Assembly: GCA_032622095.1 (NCBI GenBank)
Contig: CP136062.1
Span: 151,334,875 to 151,398,874 of the forward strand
Length of the DNA: 64,000 nt
Reading direction: 5' to 3'
DNA from: Siphonodentalium dalli
Lineage: Eukaryota > Mollusca > Scaphopoda > Gadilida > Siphonodentaliidae
Part shown: positions 37,837 through 50,335 of the stretch, in pieces
Layout: each line of letters begins with the position of its first letter
Numbering within the stretch: position 1 is the first letter of the stretch
Made by a program: the position numbers and the translations under genes
Notes under the pieces: model-generated
Seen by the model: the letters and a program-made list of their open reading frames with translations, nothing else
Databases searched by the model: none
What the model was told of the DNA's origin: nothing

Positions 37837-38035
37837 TATATGACGTCATGAATTTCGACTTTGTTAAAGTGCAGTGTTGCCTGCCATAGAAGGTGATGAT
37901 GGACTATGTGTGACCAATGTGAAAGTTATCACGTGATAAATGACGTCATGAATTTCGACTTTGTTAAAATGCAGCGTTTGTATATGGCCGCCGTCATAGA
38001 AGTTGATGATGGACTGTGTGTGAGCAATACGGTTT
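37785..38035 (+). repeat. ~100-bp tandem copies of the Mieap 3' coding end
   Basis: CATAGAAGG-GATGATGGACT blocks start at 37785, 37885 and 37995. The first is the end of the Mieap coding region with its stop (37834-37836); the second copies it and ~50 bp downstream almost exactly; the third is partial. The later copies lie in the 3' UTR or beyond. Confidence 0.85.
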
Positions 38036-38555
38036 TATTCAGACTTTTAACTTCGAATTTTGAGAGAGGATACATAGGGCAAATGTAGACCTGTCGAGAT
38101 ATCTAGAATGATGTCCATCTATTCATCTCATTATATATAACTCTTTTCGCATTGTGCAGTTAGCTACGATTAGCGTATGTTTAAGAAATAAATACTCTGC
38201 GCATCGTCGTAGAATATCTAGAGTTGTACCACAAAACGACGTTCGTATATCCATGTGAACACAGGCTACTGACCAATCAGGACGAGCCTTGTGTGCAGGT
38301 TTAGGCAAGGTCGTATTACAATTATGATTAACTTGTGTACTTTTTGACGCATGTGACCAATTCAAAAGTACTGTAATTCGTCAACTATTGAGACTATTTC
38401 AATTGACCACCCACATGTCTGCACACGTAATATTTTGTAGTTTACTTTAAAAACACGTTTTCAAATATCTCTGTTATTTCGTCAATCCTAACCTCCCAAT
38501 CATAACCTCGCGTGGCACGTGTTACTGCTATGTAATCGTGAACCCCGATAAAGGA

Positions 38556-38910
38556 GGAGGCCAATTAGTGATCATTTTTTAATTGCCATGCAAATCTCCG
38601 CAGCAAAAGTTATATATGAAGCAGTTGTTTTTGGGAACTAAAGCAGTCATATTATTTGTCAAATTTTGCTATAAATTTATTTTTGAGAATTGTTTTCTGG
38701 AATTACAATCCTTGACCTACATTGGAAAAATCAATATGAATCTCTAAAATAAATACACCAACCTTTCTTACGGAACAAATTGCAAGCCAGATAAATATGT
38801 CTTGTTTTCATTACAGTACAAAGTCACAACGATAAATATTTGCAACTTTGTGACTTTTGCTGCTGAGATTTTCATGGAAATTCCCATTTTAAATTGGCCT
38901 CCTTCGTATA
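38556..38910. mobile_element. Degenerate TIR element (GGAGGCCAATT ends)
   Basis: AAAGGAGGAGGCCAATT, CATGCAAATCTC and GCAGCAAAAGT on the left are matched in inverted order by ACTTTTGCTGCTGAG, GATTTTCATG and AATTGGCCTCCTT on the right. No coding sequence. Confidence 0.65.
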
Positions 38911-38934
38911 GTCTATAGTCACCGCTGGATGCGA

Positions 38935-39272
38935 GGCGTCCCCCTCACCGAAGTTATGGGACCATAATTTTCTTGAGGCTGAACTATTCCCATTTGAGTA
39001 CCCGGATGTTACTGACCCCTAACAGGACGCAAAATAAAATTATTTTGACTTTTCCAATGGTACCCACCCGACAATTTTGCACAAAAAGACACAGCTGGTG
39101 TTCTTCCGTTTGTCCAATGGCCACTCTGTCATACAAACATTCAGTTGTCGCCAATTCATGACGTCACGACAAGGAAGAGGATATGTAACATAATACTCGA
39201 ATGGCGTCCAAAAGCTGAAAATTGTAGTCCCATAAATTCGACGAGGGGGACACTTCACCGCACGTGGTGCCT
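38935..39272. mobile_element. TIR element (GTCCCCCTC ends)
   Basis: GTCCCCCTCACCGAAGTTATG then GGACC on the left faces GTCCCATAAATTCGACGAGG then GGGAC on the right. About 340 bp, non-coding, with short frames lacking domains. Confidence 0.6.
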
Positions 39273-40559
39273 AGACTATTCAGTATTTTTCGTTATCTAA
39301 TCGTGTGCGTATTGGTTGCTTATTTTGTCCGGAATATTTTAGTGGTGGGTCCAGGGGGGGGGGGGTCGGAAAAAAGTGCCATGACATTAGGCTGAAAAAA
39401 CTTTTTTCCACCCCCCTATTTGAAGGAAAAAATATTTTTTCCAATTTCATGCGGGGTACCCACCCCCTTTTTACCTCCAAATCTGTAATATCACACCATT
39501 TAAGCTTGATGATCAGTATAACAGTTACCCTATTTCCATTTCTGGTTCATTCCAGTCTTTTTTAATAACACGAAACAGGTTCTAAATAAAAACTTGGAAA
39601 AATCCAAAATAACACACAGAATACATGTGCTGATCAGTAAATTATTGATTGTTTCTTCCCCAAATATTGTCTAAGGTAGCTCATTATACATGTAAACAAG
39701 TATAAAAGCATTAGTGTACCTTCTTTTCATCACAGCAAGTGTAACTTTAGATGTGTCCCATAGTATCACATGAATTTATGTCAATTATGATTTTTGAAAA
39801 AATTATTAGGGCAACACCACCTGGCAATTAACTCTCCAACAATACAGGTATTCAGCTGAAATCCACTATGTATCACAAAACTAATTTTCATTTTCATGAG
39901 CTGAGATCTTGGGCTATGTACTGTGCTAAGGCCAGACCCAGGTCAAACACTCAGACAAATACATGTACTGCGTGTAAATAGAAACTTGAAAATAAGACGG
40001 TCATATGCAGTCGGCAGAATAAGCTCCAATGAGGGTGAGTTTAGTGATGCTACTCAGCATAGTGTGCTATAGCATTACGAAATTCACCATATGTGACCCT
40101 CATCTGCAGCTAGTTCTCCATGGTTGGTCGAGACCAAAATAGAATGAGGTTGTTAGAGGTTGAATGTGTTGATGCTATACCGGGTAGTATCGCCAAATTC
40201 GCCTTCTGCAGACTTCGATCATTTTGCTGATGACCAGCACATTATATTTAGACTTGCATATATATTAAGTTATATTATATTTTCTCTCCCTTCTTTTCAC
40301 TCATCTGTTCTGATGTTGTTTATTCCACTTAGCAGCCTTCTCCATATCTACACATTCAAGTTCTATGTATGCTCGCCCAATCTTTTATCTGGGTCCCACC
40401 ATTTCAAGATTGTTGTCTCAGTGATATGCATTGTTGCAGTCTACAGTCCCATGCCAAGTTCCGATACAATTTTGACTGGGTTATCTGGTCTGATCAGGTA
40501 TAATGAGTAAAATTAATGGTATAAATGAATAGCTTTTTTCATTTTATTTACATTAAAGT
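39273..40559. other. Non-coding DNA
   Basis: It contains a poly-G run (39353-39365) within a CCACCCCC/GGGGGTGG-rich stretch and otherwise no recognised element or gene. Confidence 0.45.
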
Positions 40560-41060
40560 TCATGAACCATATTTGGATAAGGACAGTTCAGAGTTAATAG
40601 TGGAGAGCCATTTAGTTTCATCATACACTCTTACAGATAAACGGACGATATTTCTCCAAGAGTGCTTTGATGGGAATATGCTCTCATCGACAAAATTCTT
40701 AAGATGATCTATCAAATTGTATTTAATAAGAATGTAAAATATCTCATAGATGAAAGAATTTGGATTAGGATCTGCGTCCAGCATATAACGGTGTAATCTT
40801 AGAAGAAAGATTTGTTTGCCAGTTTTGATGTGACTCAATCTACATAGTGTGGCAAAGAGACTAAGTTTTCGCCTATCAATGTAAGAATTCAGATAGCTGC
40901 TTCCAAGTAGACCATGTGCGATAGCTGTTCTAGTTTGGGTAGGCAAGCCTTGCATATTTTTAAGGCAAAAGCGGTGAGCCTTTTCTAACTGAAGATTAAT
41001 AGCTTTTGAGGCGCCCCAAAGTAGTTCGCTACCATACAGAGCTCTTGGGACCGACGTCTT
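40560..41060 (-). pseudogene. LINE reverse-transcriptase protein, C-terminal fragment
   Basis: On the - strand an open frame of about 166 codons reads into the current stop. It carries ALYGSELLWG, LEKAHRFCLK, MQGLP and a downstream Leu-rich segment. This pattern is typical, as I recall, of the region after the polymerase core in metazoan non-LTR (CR1/Jockey-like) elements. The catalytic core is absent and the frame is cut at the border with the adjacent minisatellite, so it is a dead fragment. Clade is not assigned. Confidence 0.6.
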
Positions 41061-43165
41061 AATATAGAAAGGGTTAATAAGGTAACTAACTACACGGCAA
41101 TGATACTTAGTATAGAAAGGTTAATAATTTAACTTCTTGTCAATGATGCTTTAATATAGAAAGGGTTAATAAGGTAACTACATGTCAATAATGCTTTAAT
41201 AAAGAAAGGGTTAATAAGATAAAGTTCTACACGTCAATGATGCTTTAATATAGAAAGAGCTAATAGGGTAACTACACGACGATGATGTTTTAATATAGAA
41301 AGGGTTAATATGGTATTTACACGCCAATGGTGCTTTAATATAGAAAGGGTTAATATGGCAACTACCGCCAATGATGCTTTAATATAGAACTGGCTAATAT
41401 GATAACTACATGTCAATGATGCTAAGGGTTAATAAGGTAACTACACGCCAATGATGCTTCAATACAAAAATGGTTAATAATGTAACTACCCATCAATGGT
41501 GCTTTTATATAGAAAGGGTTAATAAGGTAACTACACGTCAATGATACTTAGTATATAACGGGTTAATAAGGTAACTAACCGCCAATGATACTTAGTATAG
41601 AAAGGGTTAATAAGGTAACTACACGACACTGATACTTACTAGTAGGTATATACATGGTTAACAAGGCAACTACCCGCCGTCAATGATACTTTAATATAAA
41701 GGGTTAACATGGTAACTACACGTAAATGATGTCTCAATATAGAAAGGGTTAATAAGGTAACTACACGTCAATAATTTTTTAATACAGAAATGGTTAAGGG
41801 TAACTTCATGTCAATGATGCTTTATTGTAGAAAGGGTTAATAATGTAACTAATCACCAATGCCACTTATTATAGAAAGGGTTAATAAAGTAACTAGGGCC
41901 TACCTGTCAATTATTGCTTCAATATAGAAACGGTTAATAAGGTAATTACACGCCAATGATGCTTCAATACAAAAATGGTTAATAAGGTAACTACCCATCA
42001 ATGGTGCTTTTATATAGAAAGGGTTAATAAGGTAACTACACGTCAATGATACTTAGTATAGAAAGGGTTAATAAGGTAACTACACGACACTGATACTTAG
42101 GTATATACATGGTTAATAAGGCAACTACCCGTCAATGATACTTTAATATAGAAAGGGTTAACATGGTAACTACACGTAAATGATGTCTTAATATAGAAAA
42201 GGTTAATAAGGTAACTACACGTCAATAATTCTTTAATACAGAAATGGTTAATAAGGTAACTTCATGTCAATGATGCTTTATTGTAGAAAGGGTTAATAGT
42301 GTAACTAATCACCAATGACACTTATTATAGAAAGGGTTAATAAGGTAACTAGGGCCTACCTGTCAATTATTGCTTCAATATAGAAAGGGTTAATAAGGTA
42401 ATTACACGCCAATGGTGCTTTAATATAGAAAGGGTTAATATGGTAACTATCCGTCAATGATGCTTTAATATAGAAAGGGTTATAATATGGTACTGCACGT
42501 CAACGATGCTTTGATACAAAAATGGTTAATAAGGTAATTACCCATCAATGCCGCTTTAGTATAGAAATGGTTAATAATGTAACTACTCACCTATGATACT
42601 TAGTATATAACGGGTTGTTTAAGGTAACTACCTGTCAATTAATGCTTTAATATAGAAAGGGTTAATAAGGTAACTACATGCCAATGATACTTAGTATAGA
42701 AAGGGTTAATAAGGTAACTGCCTGTCAATTAATGCTTTAATATAGAAAGGGTTAATAAGGTAACTACACGTCAATGTATAGGAAGGGTTAATAAGGTAAC
42801 TACACGACAATGGTACTTTAGTATATACAGGGTTAATAAGGCAACTATCCGTCAATGGTGCTTTAATATTGAAAGGGTTAACATGGTAACTACACGTCAA
42901 TGATGTTTTAATATAGAAAGGGTTAATAAGGTAACTACACATCAATGGTGCTTTAATATAGAAAGGGTTAATAAGGTAACTTCACGTCAATGATGCTTTA
43001 ATATAGAAAGGGTTAATATGGTAACTACTCACCAATGATACTTTTATAGAACGGGTTAATAAGGTAACTACCTGTCAATTAATGCTTTAATATAGAATGG
43101 TTAATAAGGTAACTACACGCCAATGATGCTGTAATATAGAACGGGTTAATACGGTAACTTCAAGT
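41056..43165. repeat. ~45-bp minisatellite (GGGTTAATAAGGTAACTACA)
   Basis: Around 45 degenerate units with ATAGAAAGGGTTAATAAGGT, AACTACACGTCAATGATG and CTTTAATAT blocks; unit length varies between roughly 40 and 50 bp. Blocks of several units are duplicated as a whole (for example 41460-41960 against 41965-42410), showing higher-order structure. Confidence 0.95.
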
Positions 43166-43184
43166 GCAGATTATACAGTTTAAC

Positions 43185-43510
43185 AAAATACCACAGGTGT
43201 ATATGTCCGGGTGAACACTGTAGTAAATACCTGGGCGAAAACCTGGTGTAAATACCTGGGTGTAAATACTCCGGATAACCTGGGTCTAAATACCCGGGTG
43301 TGACAGCGTTTTTCTAAATTATATCCGTAAAAACCCGGGTAAACTGGGGTTTAACCTAACATATATAGAAAACACCAGGGTAAATCTTTATAAAGCCCTG
43401 ATTTACCTGGGTGTAACCTGGGTGTGACCTGGGTGGAACCAGGGTAAAACCTACATGCACCGGGGTTCATCAGGGGTATACCTAGGTAAACACCAAGATT
43501 TACCCAGGTA
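43185..43510. repeat. Degenerate CTGGGTGTAAA repeats
   Basis: Short irregular repeats around CCTGGGTGTAAATACC, CCGGGTAAA and their partial inverses. No gene. Confidence 0.7.
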
Positions 43511-44084
43511 CATTTTTATATGGGTTATTCATGTGCTACATAACTGTCCATTTTCATCTGGAACCAGTAGCATTGGTACATGGCAATGTGATCGGATGTA
43601 AAAGGCGAATTCCTGAGATTTGGTTTGAAATCTGGATTTCTGAGAAGCATCATGCCTATATCCACACTAACTACACCCTAAGCACTGCCCTAAGTGTCAT
43701 ACACACCTTAACAATGATGCTGAACACTTTGAGGCATTTATATTGAAGAAATGTTGTAAGAGGAAAAAATTGCGACCACTCAGGGGAAAAGTAACTTTTT
43801 CGCAGCTGAACCACCCACCCACCCCGGCCTAATGTATGGAAAAAAGTGGATGAACCCCCCCCCCCCCCCCGGTGGATAATAGAGGATTACGAATGTTAGT
43901 ATCTTGTGTTATCGGATACATCTTTGGTGGTTCTTTCCTTGAATGAATCTCAATATTATTCTCAAATTGACCCATCCACGCTACACAAATCAACCGTTTT
44001 GATATCTCCATCAACGAAGCCATGCGAACATGACAATTCAGCAATGCTGTTGTCAAAATAAAAACCAGACAATATGGTCAGTTA
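43511..44084. other. Non-coding DNA
   Basis: A poly-C run at 43855-43870 is the only notable feature. Confidence 0.4.
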
Positions 44085-44480
44085 AAGGTACGGTTGGCCT
44101 TGGCGGTGGGTATCCTGTAAAAATATTTCCACACGTCAAAAACCGCCACAAACAGAAAGAACATCGAAATGTAGACAGACTTTGTCCGTATACAAATAAG
44201 AAATATCGCATAAACAGTATGTTATTGTCATATATTTGACCATTGTTATGTAAACAAAAGCATAAAAAGTTACTTTTCTGGTGTTTGTTTATATTATGAT
44301 GGTAAACATAAAGAGCGTTCTTTGTTGGCGAATTCCTGATATGGAACTAATAAAGAGCGTTTATGCCATTTTTGTGTGATTAGCCAGTAGCATTGTGCTG
44401 TCTTCTGTAACACAATCAGGCTCTTGCTTAGATAAAATATAGTAGGTCTTTATGATAACATGCTGTTTACGCGATAGTCA
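44085..44480. repeat. Dispersed repeat, copy 2
   Basis: Same orientation partner of 19790-20225, including the pair of CATAAAGAGCGTT / AATAAAGAGCGTT motifs 42 bp apart (44308 and 44350). Confidence 0.7.
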
Positions 44481-44654
44481 TGGTATATATGAACGAAACT
44501 GTATGCATTCTAATGTTTTTCTGTTTACGGTTATTGGAACAAATATGAATATTTTCGACAACTAAGGCCGCACGTGCCTTTAACATCACATAAACAAAAA
44601 TTATTTCAGCTTTGAACTACCAGCCTTTTCTGTCATCGATATTTGGTCGGACAT

Positions 44655-44851
44655 AAGTTGTGATGCGAAATACACCGAGTCATAAACTCAATTTCATCAT
44701 AATTGCCATGTTGTTTGCGTCGTTCATATAGAGCACGCAAGTGTATTTTACACTAATCCATGGCTCAAATTCATTCATTTTTTGCATATTTGTTGAGTAT
44801 AAAAGGAGATAGTCACATCATAAATGTCCGGATTTAGTGTAGAGTACCCCC
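44655..44851. mobile_element. MITE family C, partial copy
   Basis: Matches the right two thirds of 32762-33034 (ATTCATTCATTTTTTGCATA and CCGGATTTAGTG). Its right border abuts the TTAA of the next element. Confidence 0.65.
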
Positions 44852-45237
44852 TTAACCCTTTACCCAACAAACCGGCCAAAACCGGCCAAATAAAGCTTCA
44901 ACAGCCTAAAATATCTTCGGTCTGTCTCAATAACACCATACAAATATGGATATCATTGGAACCGGCTCCTTGACTACAGTTATGCCATGTGCTAATGCAT
45001 TCTCTTATATATGCGAGTCGACCATAGGTCGCCTCGCATATATAAGAGAATGCATTGGCCTAAAAAAAATCTTTTTTTAACACTTTTTACCATTTTTTCT
45101 TACATTCTTTAACAATTTTATAATTTTTAATGTGTTAAGCCAATGCATTCTCGTATATATGCGAGGCGACCTATGGTCGACTCGCATATATAAGAGAATG
45201 CATTGGCACAGGGCCGTTCTGTTGGGTAAAGGGTTAA
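44852..45237. mobile_element. piggyBac-like MITE, copy 2 (TTAA-flanked)
   Basis: TTAA borders, inverted CCCTTTACCCAACA ends and two inner palindromes as in the copy at 31463-31862, to which it is nearly identical apart from small deletions. The high similarity suggests recent activity. Confidence 0.85.
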
Positions 45238-45329
45238 TATATAAGATACTCACCGTTATAACTCTGCACCATCTTCTCGCAACTAACATGCAATTACACA
45301 TTGAAAGAAAAAAGTTTAGCTAGGGACCA

Positions 45330-45605
45330 GACACCCCCCGCCTCAAACCATACCAAACTCACAAGTGTGCATAGTTCCATTTGCACCGCCCCAACCCTTG
45401 GCCTTTGATTATGCTCAACTGTTCCCTGGACGGTAATCACACACAAATGTTGGTCTAAAAAAAACAAATTTCCCAGTAATAAATTGTTGGAAAATCAAAC
45501 TACGAGAACTATTTAAACCTAGTTTTGGTGTGAAATTTCCAACTACTGTTGCGTCAGGTATGAAATTTCCAACTGTTGAAATAGTTTACCAAAGATGGGA
45601 CCAAG
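45330..45605. repeat. Dispersed repeat (GAAATTTCCAAC motif), copy 2
   Basis: Direct partner of 26410-26640; shares AATAAATTGTT, GAAAATCAAACTACGAG and GAAATTTCCAAC blocks. Confidence 0.65.
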
Positions 45606-46090
45606 TCTACTCGGGATATCGGTTGCGTTTAGCTGGTTTTTCAGCCAACACGCACACGAACGGATAGCGAAAGATACTTAATCGGGATTCACGATTAGAT
45701 AGCGATTGATATTAAATCGCAATAACACGTGGCACCTTAGGGTTGAGGCTAGGATTATTGACGAAATACCGTTCCAAGAAGTGCTCTTAAAGAGCGGGAA
45801 ACTTTAAAGGTCAGGGATGTAGATATTTCAAACATAGATGCGGGTACATTGAATATCAGTGATATAGCCTCGTGTGTTCTTGCCTAAAATATCCTGCATG
45901 GGCCTTTCCTTATATGGAAGTTGACAGATTCCTAATTGTGTTTTTACTTTCTGGTCTTAAAGAGTTCTGAGTGTTTGTGGGCATTGGGTCTTACATAAAA
46001 AAGATATGATTTACTATAATTCTGCACACTTCAGGATAACGTGATACATCGCCTAGTCCTTTGATTGGTAATAGTGTACATACTACACTG

Positions 46091-46735
46091 TAAATAACAG
46101 TGTTCAGATTTGAACGCTTTTAGCCCCGCATGCGTTCAGTTATTGAACATGCAGTGTTAATATTTGAACATATATGTTCAGAAAACTCATTTATGAACGG
46201 TAGTGTTCAAACCTGCATGGAAGTCGACCCGCTTGTGTTAGTATACTTACTTACTCCATATATTATATCGCATATATATGCTTGCGGGATTAATGAATAC
46301 TCGTTTTTGAAAATGATGTCTTGTGACTTCTATATTGAACATTTGTGAAAATAAATGCGCATGTGCTTGTCTATTTTGCTTCACGTTGAGTTTTGTTTTG
46401 TTTTGTGTTGAGCGTTAAAATGTAGAACAAATACCAGGGATGTGGTGGCGACACGGGGGGGGGGGGTAGTTGTAAATTGCAAATCCCGGATATAAAATTA
46501 CACCCCTCCTCAAATGGAAATTGTACCATGCAGTCAAATCCGTGTCACATATCCGTGAATATATATAGTGTTCATATACTGATCGATACCGATATTTTGT
46601 GTTTTCGGTTCATAATTTGTGTAGAAAATCACGATACAATACGATCCCACGCTATTTTGTTTTACACTAATTTCAGTATTGAACGCTGCCGTTCATTTAG
46701 TGTTCACTTCTCCTGAACATATGTGTTCAAGGTAA
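46091..46735. repeat. TGTTCA/TGAACA palindrome clusters
   Basis: Clusters at 46098-46215 and 46675-46735 of short TGTTCAGATTTGAACG-type units, each an imperfect palindrome around TGTTC and GAACA half-sites. A larger cluster lies at 48330-48640. A poly-G run occurs at 46457-46466. Confidence 0.65.
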
Positions 46736-48329
46736 GACCACGGGCATGGTCATTAATCATTCGCGCATAACTAATGGCAGGTGATCCCACTGGACTGTCT
46801 GGAGTTCTACAACGAAATAGCGGCATGTAGCGTCGTCTTTTGAAACATGATATCATTCCATGCAACTGGCATTAATTAATTTCGGTTTGAATATCTGCCG
46901 AAGTGTAAACATTGTATAGTTTAATGTGGATGGATGGATAAAGCCTTCACATTAATGGTATCCGTGCAGTTGCGCTATTATTTGGCGTTAGATTAAAAGT
47001 TCGAAACATAGTTGGCATTTATATGGTCTTTGCTTACTGGAAGGAGACACGGTCAATTTTGTCAATACAGCCTGTACGCCGCATGGTAAGTACCCGTATA
47101 TTTAATCCAATGTATCATCATCATAATTATCAGCATAAATTATGTGTTTATGTATATATTTATCTAAAAAAAAACATGCAAAGTTAAAATTATGAAATTC
47201 AGTCGAGGACATTAGTTGAACATTTCGCACCCAATTGTGGTTGAAATTGTTCTAATTGTTTGATATTCCGACCAGTTATGAGTGGGGAATATGTTTATAT
47301 CGGTTCATTTTGATAATAATATCCAAGAATTACTGCTGGGTGGTATAAGACCACATCCTAATAGCATCCATAATTAGAATACTAATATTCTAATATATTA
47401 AATTATTCTTTCTTTCAGAAGCTGCATACATAGGATCGACCGAATATATGCGGAAACTTTGGGCACAACATATACGGATGGTACAAACTACTCACAATTG
47501 GGTGTAGCTGAACTACCAGAAATTATGTGACCGTGGAAACGTCTATTGCTATTAACTAGAACCGTCAACAAATTCTAGTGACCATTACTGATGCTACTGG
47601 TGCTAAAAAATGTTCAACAGGAACCGGCGCAGAAATGCATCGCACATTCAATGTTAAAAGATTTGTGGAAAACAGTGTGACTAATTCCGAGAGTTGAAAG
47701 ACTTGGACTTAAGATGATAAACATCACGTCTAGCCTTACTTAAAACATGGTAACCGTGGTGCACTGTCCGATATATAAGGTTGACAGTTTGTGATTAATT
47801 CAGTGGTTGGAGGATCTTCCAAATATTCAGGATGTTCATTTAATTCAGCCAACTGGATTTCCTGGGAAATTATTACTGTTGTCAATGCTGACCAACACGG
47901 CATGGATTTTTTTGAATACGGATTATTCAAGTAAATGTATAGACTGTTGTGCCATTGATTCACCAGTTCATCAGTTTCATTAAATGTTATTTACCTACAT
48001 AATATTCACATTTTAATTAGGTTGAATGACCTTATTCCCAAACAATTACATCACCATTGCATAAAATATACATGTTTCTGTATGGAACAGTTGCATTATA
48101 TTTAAATTATTAGCGACAGCTTTCAGCTTGTTCTCAGTAATCATATATTATTGACCACAAAAGTATTGGATCAGTTAAATGCACACAGGAGAAGAATGGC
48201 ACTAAGAATGTTAAAGTCTGGCTACAGACTATTCATAATTTGTCACTCATTTTATATTGAATTTGATCTCACGTTTGTGAAGCCTTGCGTTCGTATATAT
48301 TAAGAATGCTAGTATTTAAATTTAGTTCT
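46736..48329. other. Non-coding DNA
   Basis: No recognised gene or element. A - strand open frame at 47736-47963 has no domain that I recognise. Confidence 0.4.
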
Positions 48330-48640
48330 TTTGTGAACACGTGTGTTCAGATTCTGTTGTTTGAACACATATAAGTGTTCAAAAGCTGTTGCAGTGTTCG
48401 GAACACATCAAGCGTTCACATATTTCGAACACTCATGTTCAAAATCTGAACATGATGTGTTCAAAACTGAACGCTTATATGCATTCACAATTTGAGCACA
48501 TCCATTCAATTCATTGAACATATACGTTCACATCTGAACATCAGGTACCGTTCAGAGTAATTGAACACATATGTTCTAAACTGAACACTGAACAGTGTTC
48601 ATTATCTGTTGCATTTTTGGCGTTCAAATTTGAACACTTT
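48330..48640. repeat. Dense TGTTCA/TGAACA repeat cluster
   Basis: More than twenty TGTTC or GAACA half-sites in about 300 bp, often as inverted pairs such as GAACACATATGTTC and GAACAGTGTTC. The pattern is a degenerate minisatellite of palindromic units. Confidence 0.75.
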
Positions 48641-49875
48641 TATTTATATATATGTTTGAATAGTCAGTGTCAAGCCAAGAACCTTGTTCAGTTGGTAGTT
48701 TGTGATTTCTTGTCCGAAAACGAATGAGATTATTGACAGTTCTATAATCACATATAGAGATAAAATGTTCACGTTTGAAATGTGTTTTATAATAATTCAA
48801 TAAAATGTATATATACTCGATGTGTATATTATTGACCACCAGCATTGGCGGTAACAGTCCCGTAATCTTTGTTCAACGGTTCGGTTAAATCGATACATTC
48901 TGATTGAGCCTAACATTACTCATACCAATCATATTAAGGGAGTCACGCATTCCTCTTAATCACGGATTGTTAAATATTAAAACATTTTTACAATACAAAG
49001 TATACAAAACATAATATAACATAAGTGGGAATTGAGATAACTTTTACCCCAATACGAAAGGCAGTTGGTTTTGACCCTAACTGTAATTGGGTACATTCTT
49101 AGTTCCCCATATATAAAAACGGGAAGACAGTCCTTGAGATAATGACATCCACTGGCGACACACTGCATTGCTGTTCTTGTATTATACTTGTGTGTTATTA
49201 TCTGATCTTATTAGAGACCTTTCGCATAATGAACGACGACAGATAAGGATTACGAATAGTTATTTGTAGTCGTAATTTTTTCGGATGGTCCAAAAAACTT
49301 TTCGCACAAATGACGACTGCGAGTCCGTTTGTGGGACATTCGTGCTTGTCGCTCACAGTAAGGGGATTACGGGTCTTCGGTCGTGATTATTTAATACTTA
49401 AATGTGCTGTTATCAGGTCATAGATCAGCGCTATATGTTTCGCAAGATTCTCGTGTTTCACGAGGACGAGTGAATTGTTTGCTATAATAGCTAAAAATTA
49501 AGGCCACATGACGATCACAATTTAAGGACGTAATCCTGGAGTCATATCCCACATTGAGCTGAGAAACGATCGCGAACGGATATGGAAAAAAGACAACGAA
49601 TAGAGAGAACACAAATTATAGTGACGTAGTACCCTATTCGTAATAAGTATCAATCAATCACCCCTTATCTGAATCGCGAACACCAGTTAACAGATGGGTT
49701 GAATACTGAATACCAGTTAAGAAAATATGCGATGAAGGAAATAGATTTAATAAATTTAATACCACACACTGTTGCTATGCGGTTAACACCATGTTTGAGG
49801 CAACTAATCGATAAGAAGCTTGTCAACATTGCTGCATAACGGCTGGTTTGGGGGGTAAAGGTACATTATAGAAGT
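48641..49875. other. Non-coding DNA left of the Polinton
   Basis: No gene or element recognised. The left edge of the Polinton must lie near the end of this stretch, but no terminal inverted repeat could be defined because its partner is not in view. Confidence 0.4.
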
Positions 49876-49930
49876 ACATTGGAAGTATGGGTACATATTC
49901 TACTGCCCTATTGTCTTCCGACATCAAAGG

Positions 49931-50034
49931 AGATCAAAGGAAAGTACCCCGCCCCCGCACCGTATGACGTAACGACGTTGTATGTAAACAAAGATCAAAG
50001 TACCACCGCCCCCGCACCGTATGACGTAGCGACG
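49931..50034. repeat. 60-bp direct repeat with TGACGTA sites
   Basis: Two copies of AGATCAAAG...AGTACC then CGCCCCCGCACCGTATGACG start about 60 bp apart. Each contains TGACGTA, a CRE/ATF-like core. They lie in the presumed left subterminal or promoter region of the Polinton. Confidence 0.75.
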
Positions 50035-50335
50035 CGTGGGTGTTTGAGTATACGCGTGTGGGTATTTGTATACGTCACGGTTGTGTGGGGGGTCCTTCTG
50101 TATATGGATGTGTACTTCGTGGGTGTGGCTATTTGACAATGGTCGTATACGCTTTCGGGCCCTTGAGAACTGTACAATGGGCAATCGTATACTTCCGTCA
50201 TCGAAGTACGTCGTGTATACTGTTCATCAGGTGCGAAGTATATTTGACAATGATGGTGTACCCCCGCGGGTGTATCCCTCAGGTGTGCTTATCAAGAATT
50301 AATAAGGATGATCCAAGTACCTCTGCGTTATAACC
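50035..50335 (+). other. Leader region upstream of the first Polinton gene
   Basis: About 300 bp rich in GTGTGGGTAT, GTATACG and TATTTGACAATG repeats (50131 and 50247). No domain is seen in its overlapping short frames. It probably holds the promoter of the left gene block. Confidence 0.4.

Noticed and set aside
47736-47963. 75-codon - strand frame with a Pro/Glu-rich middle
   Set aside because: No family recognised and no supporting gene structure; may be a decayed element fragment.
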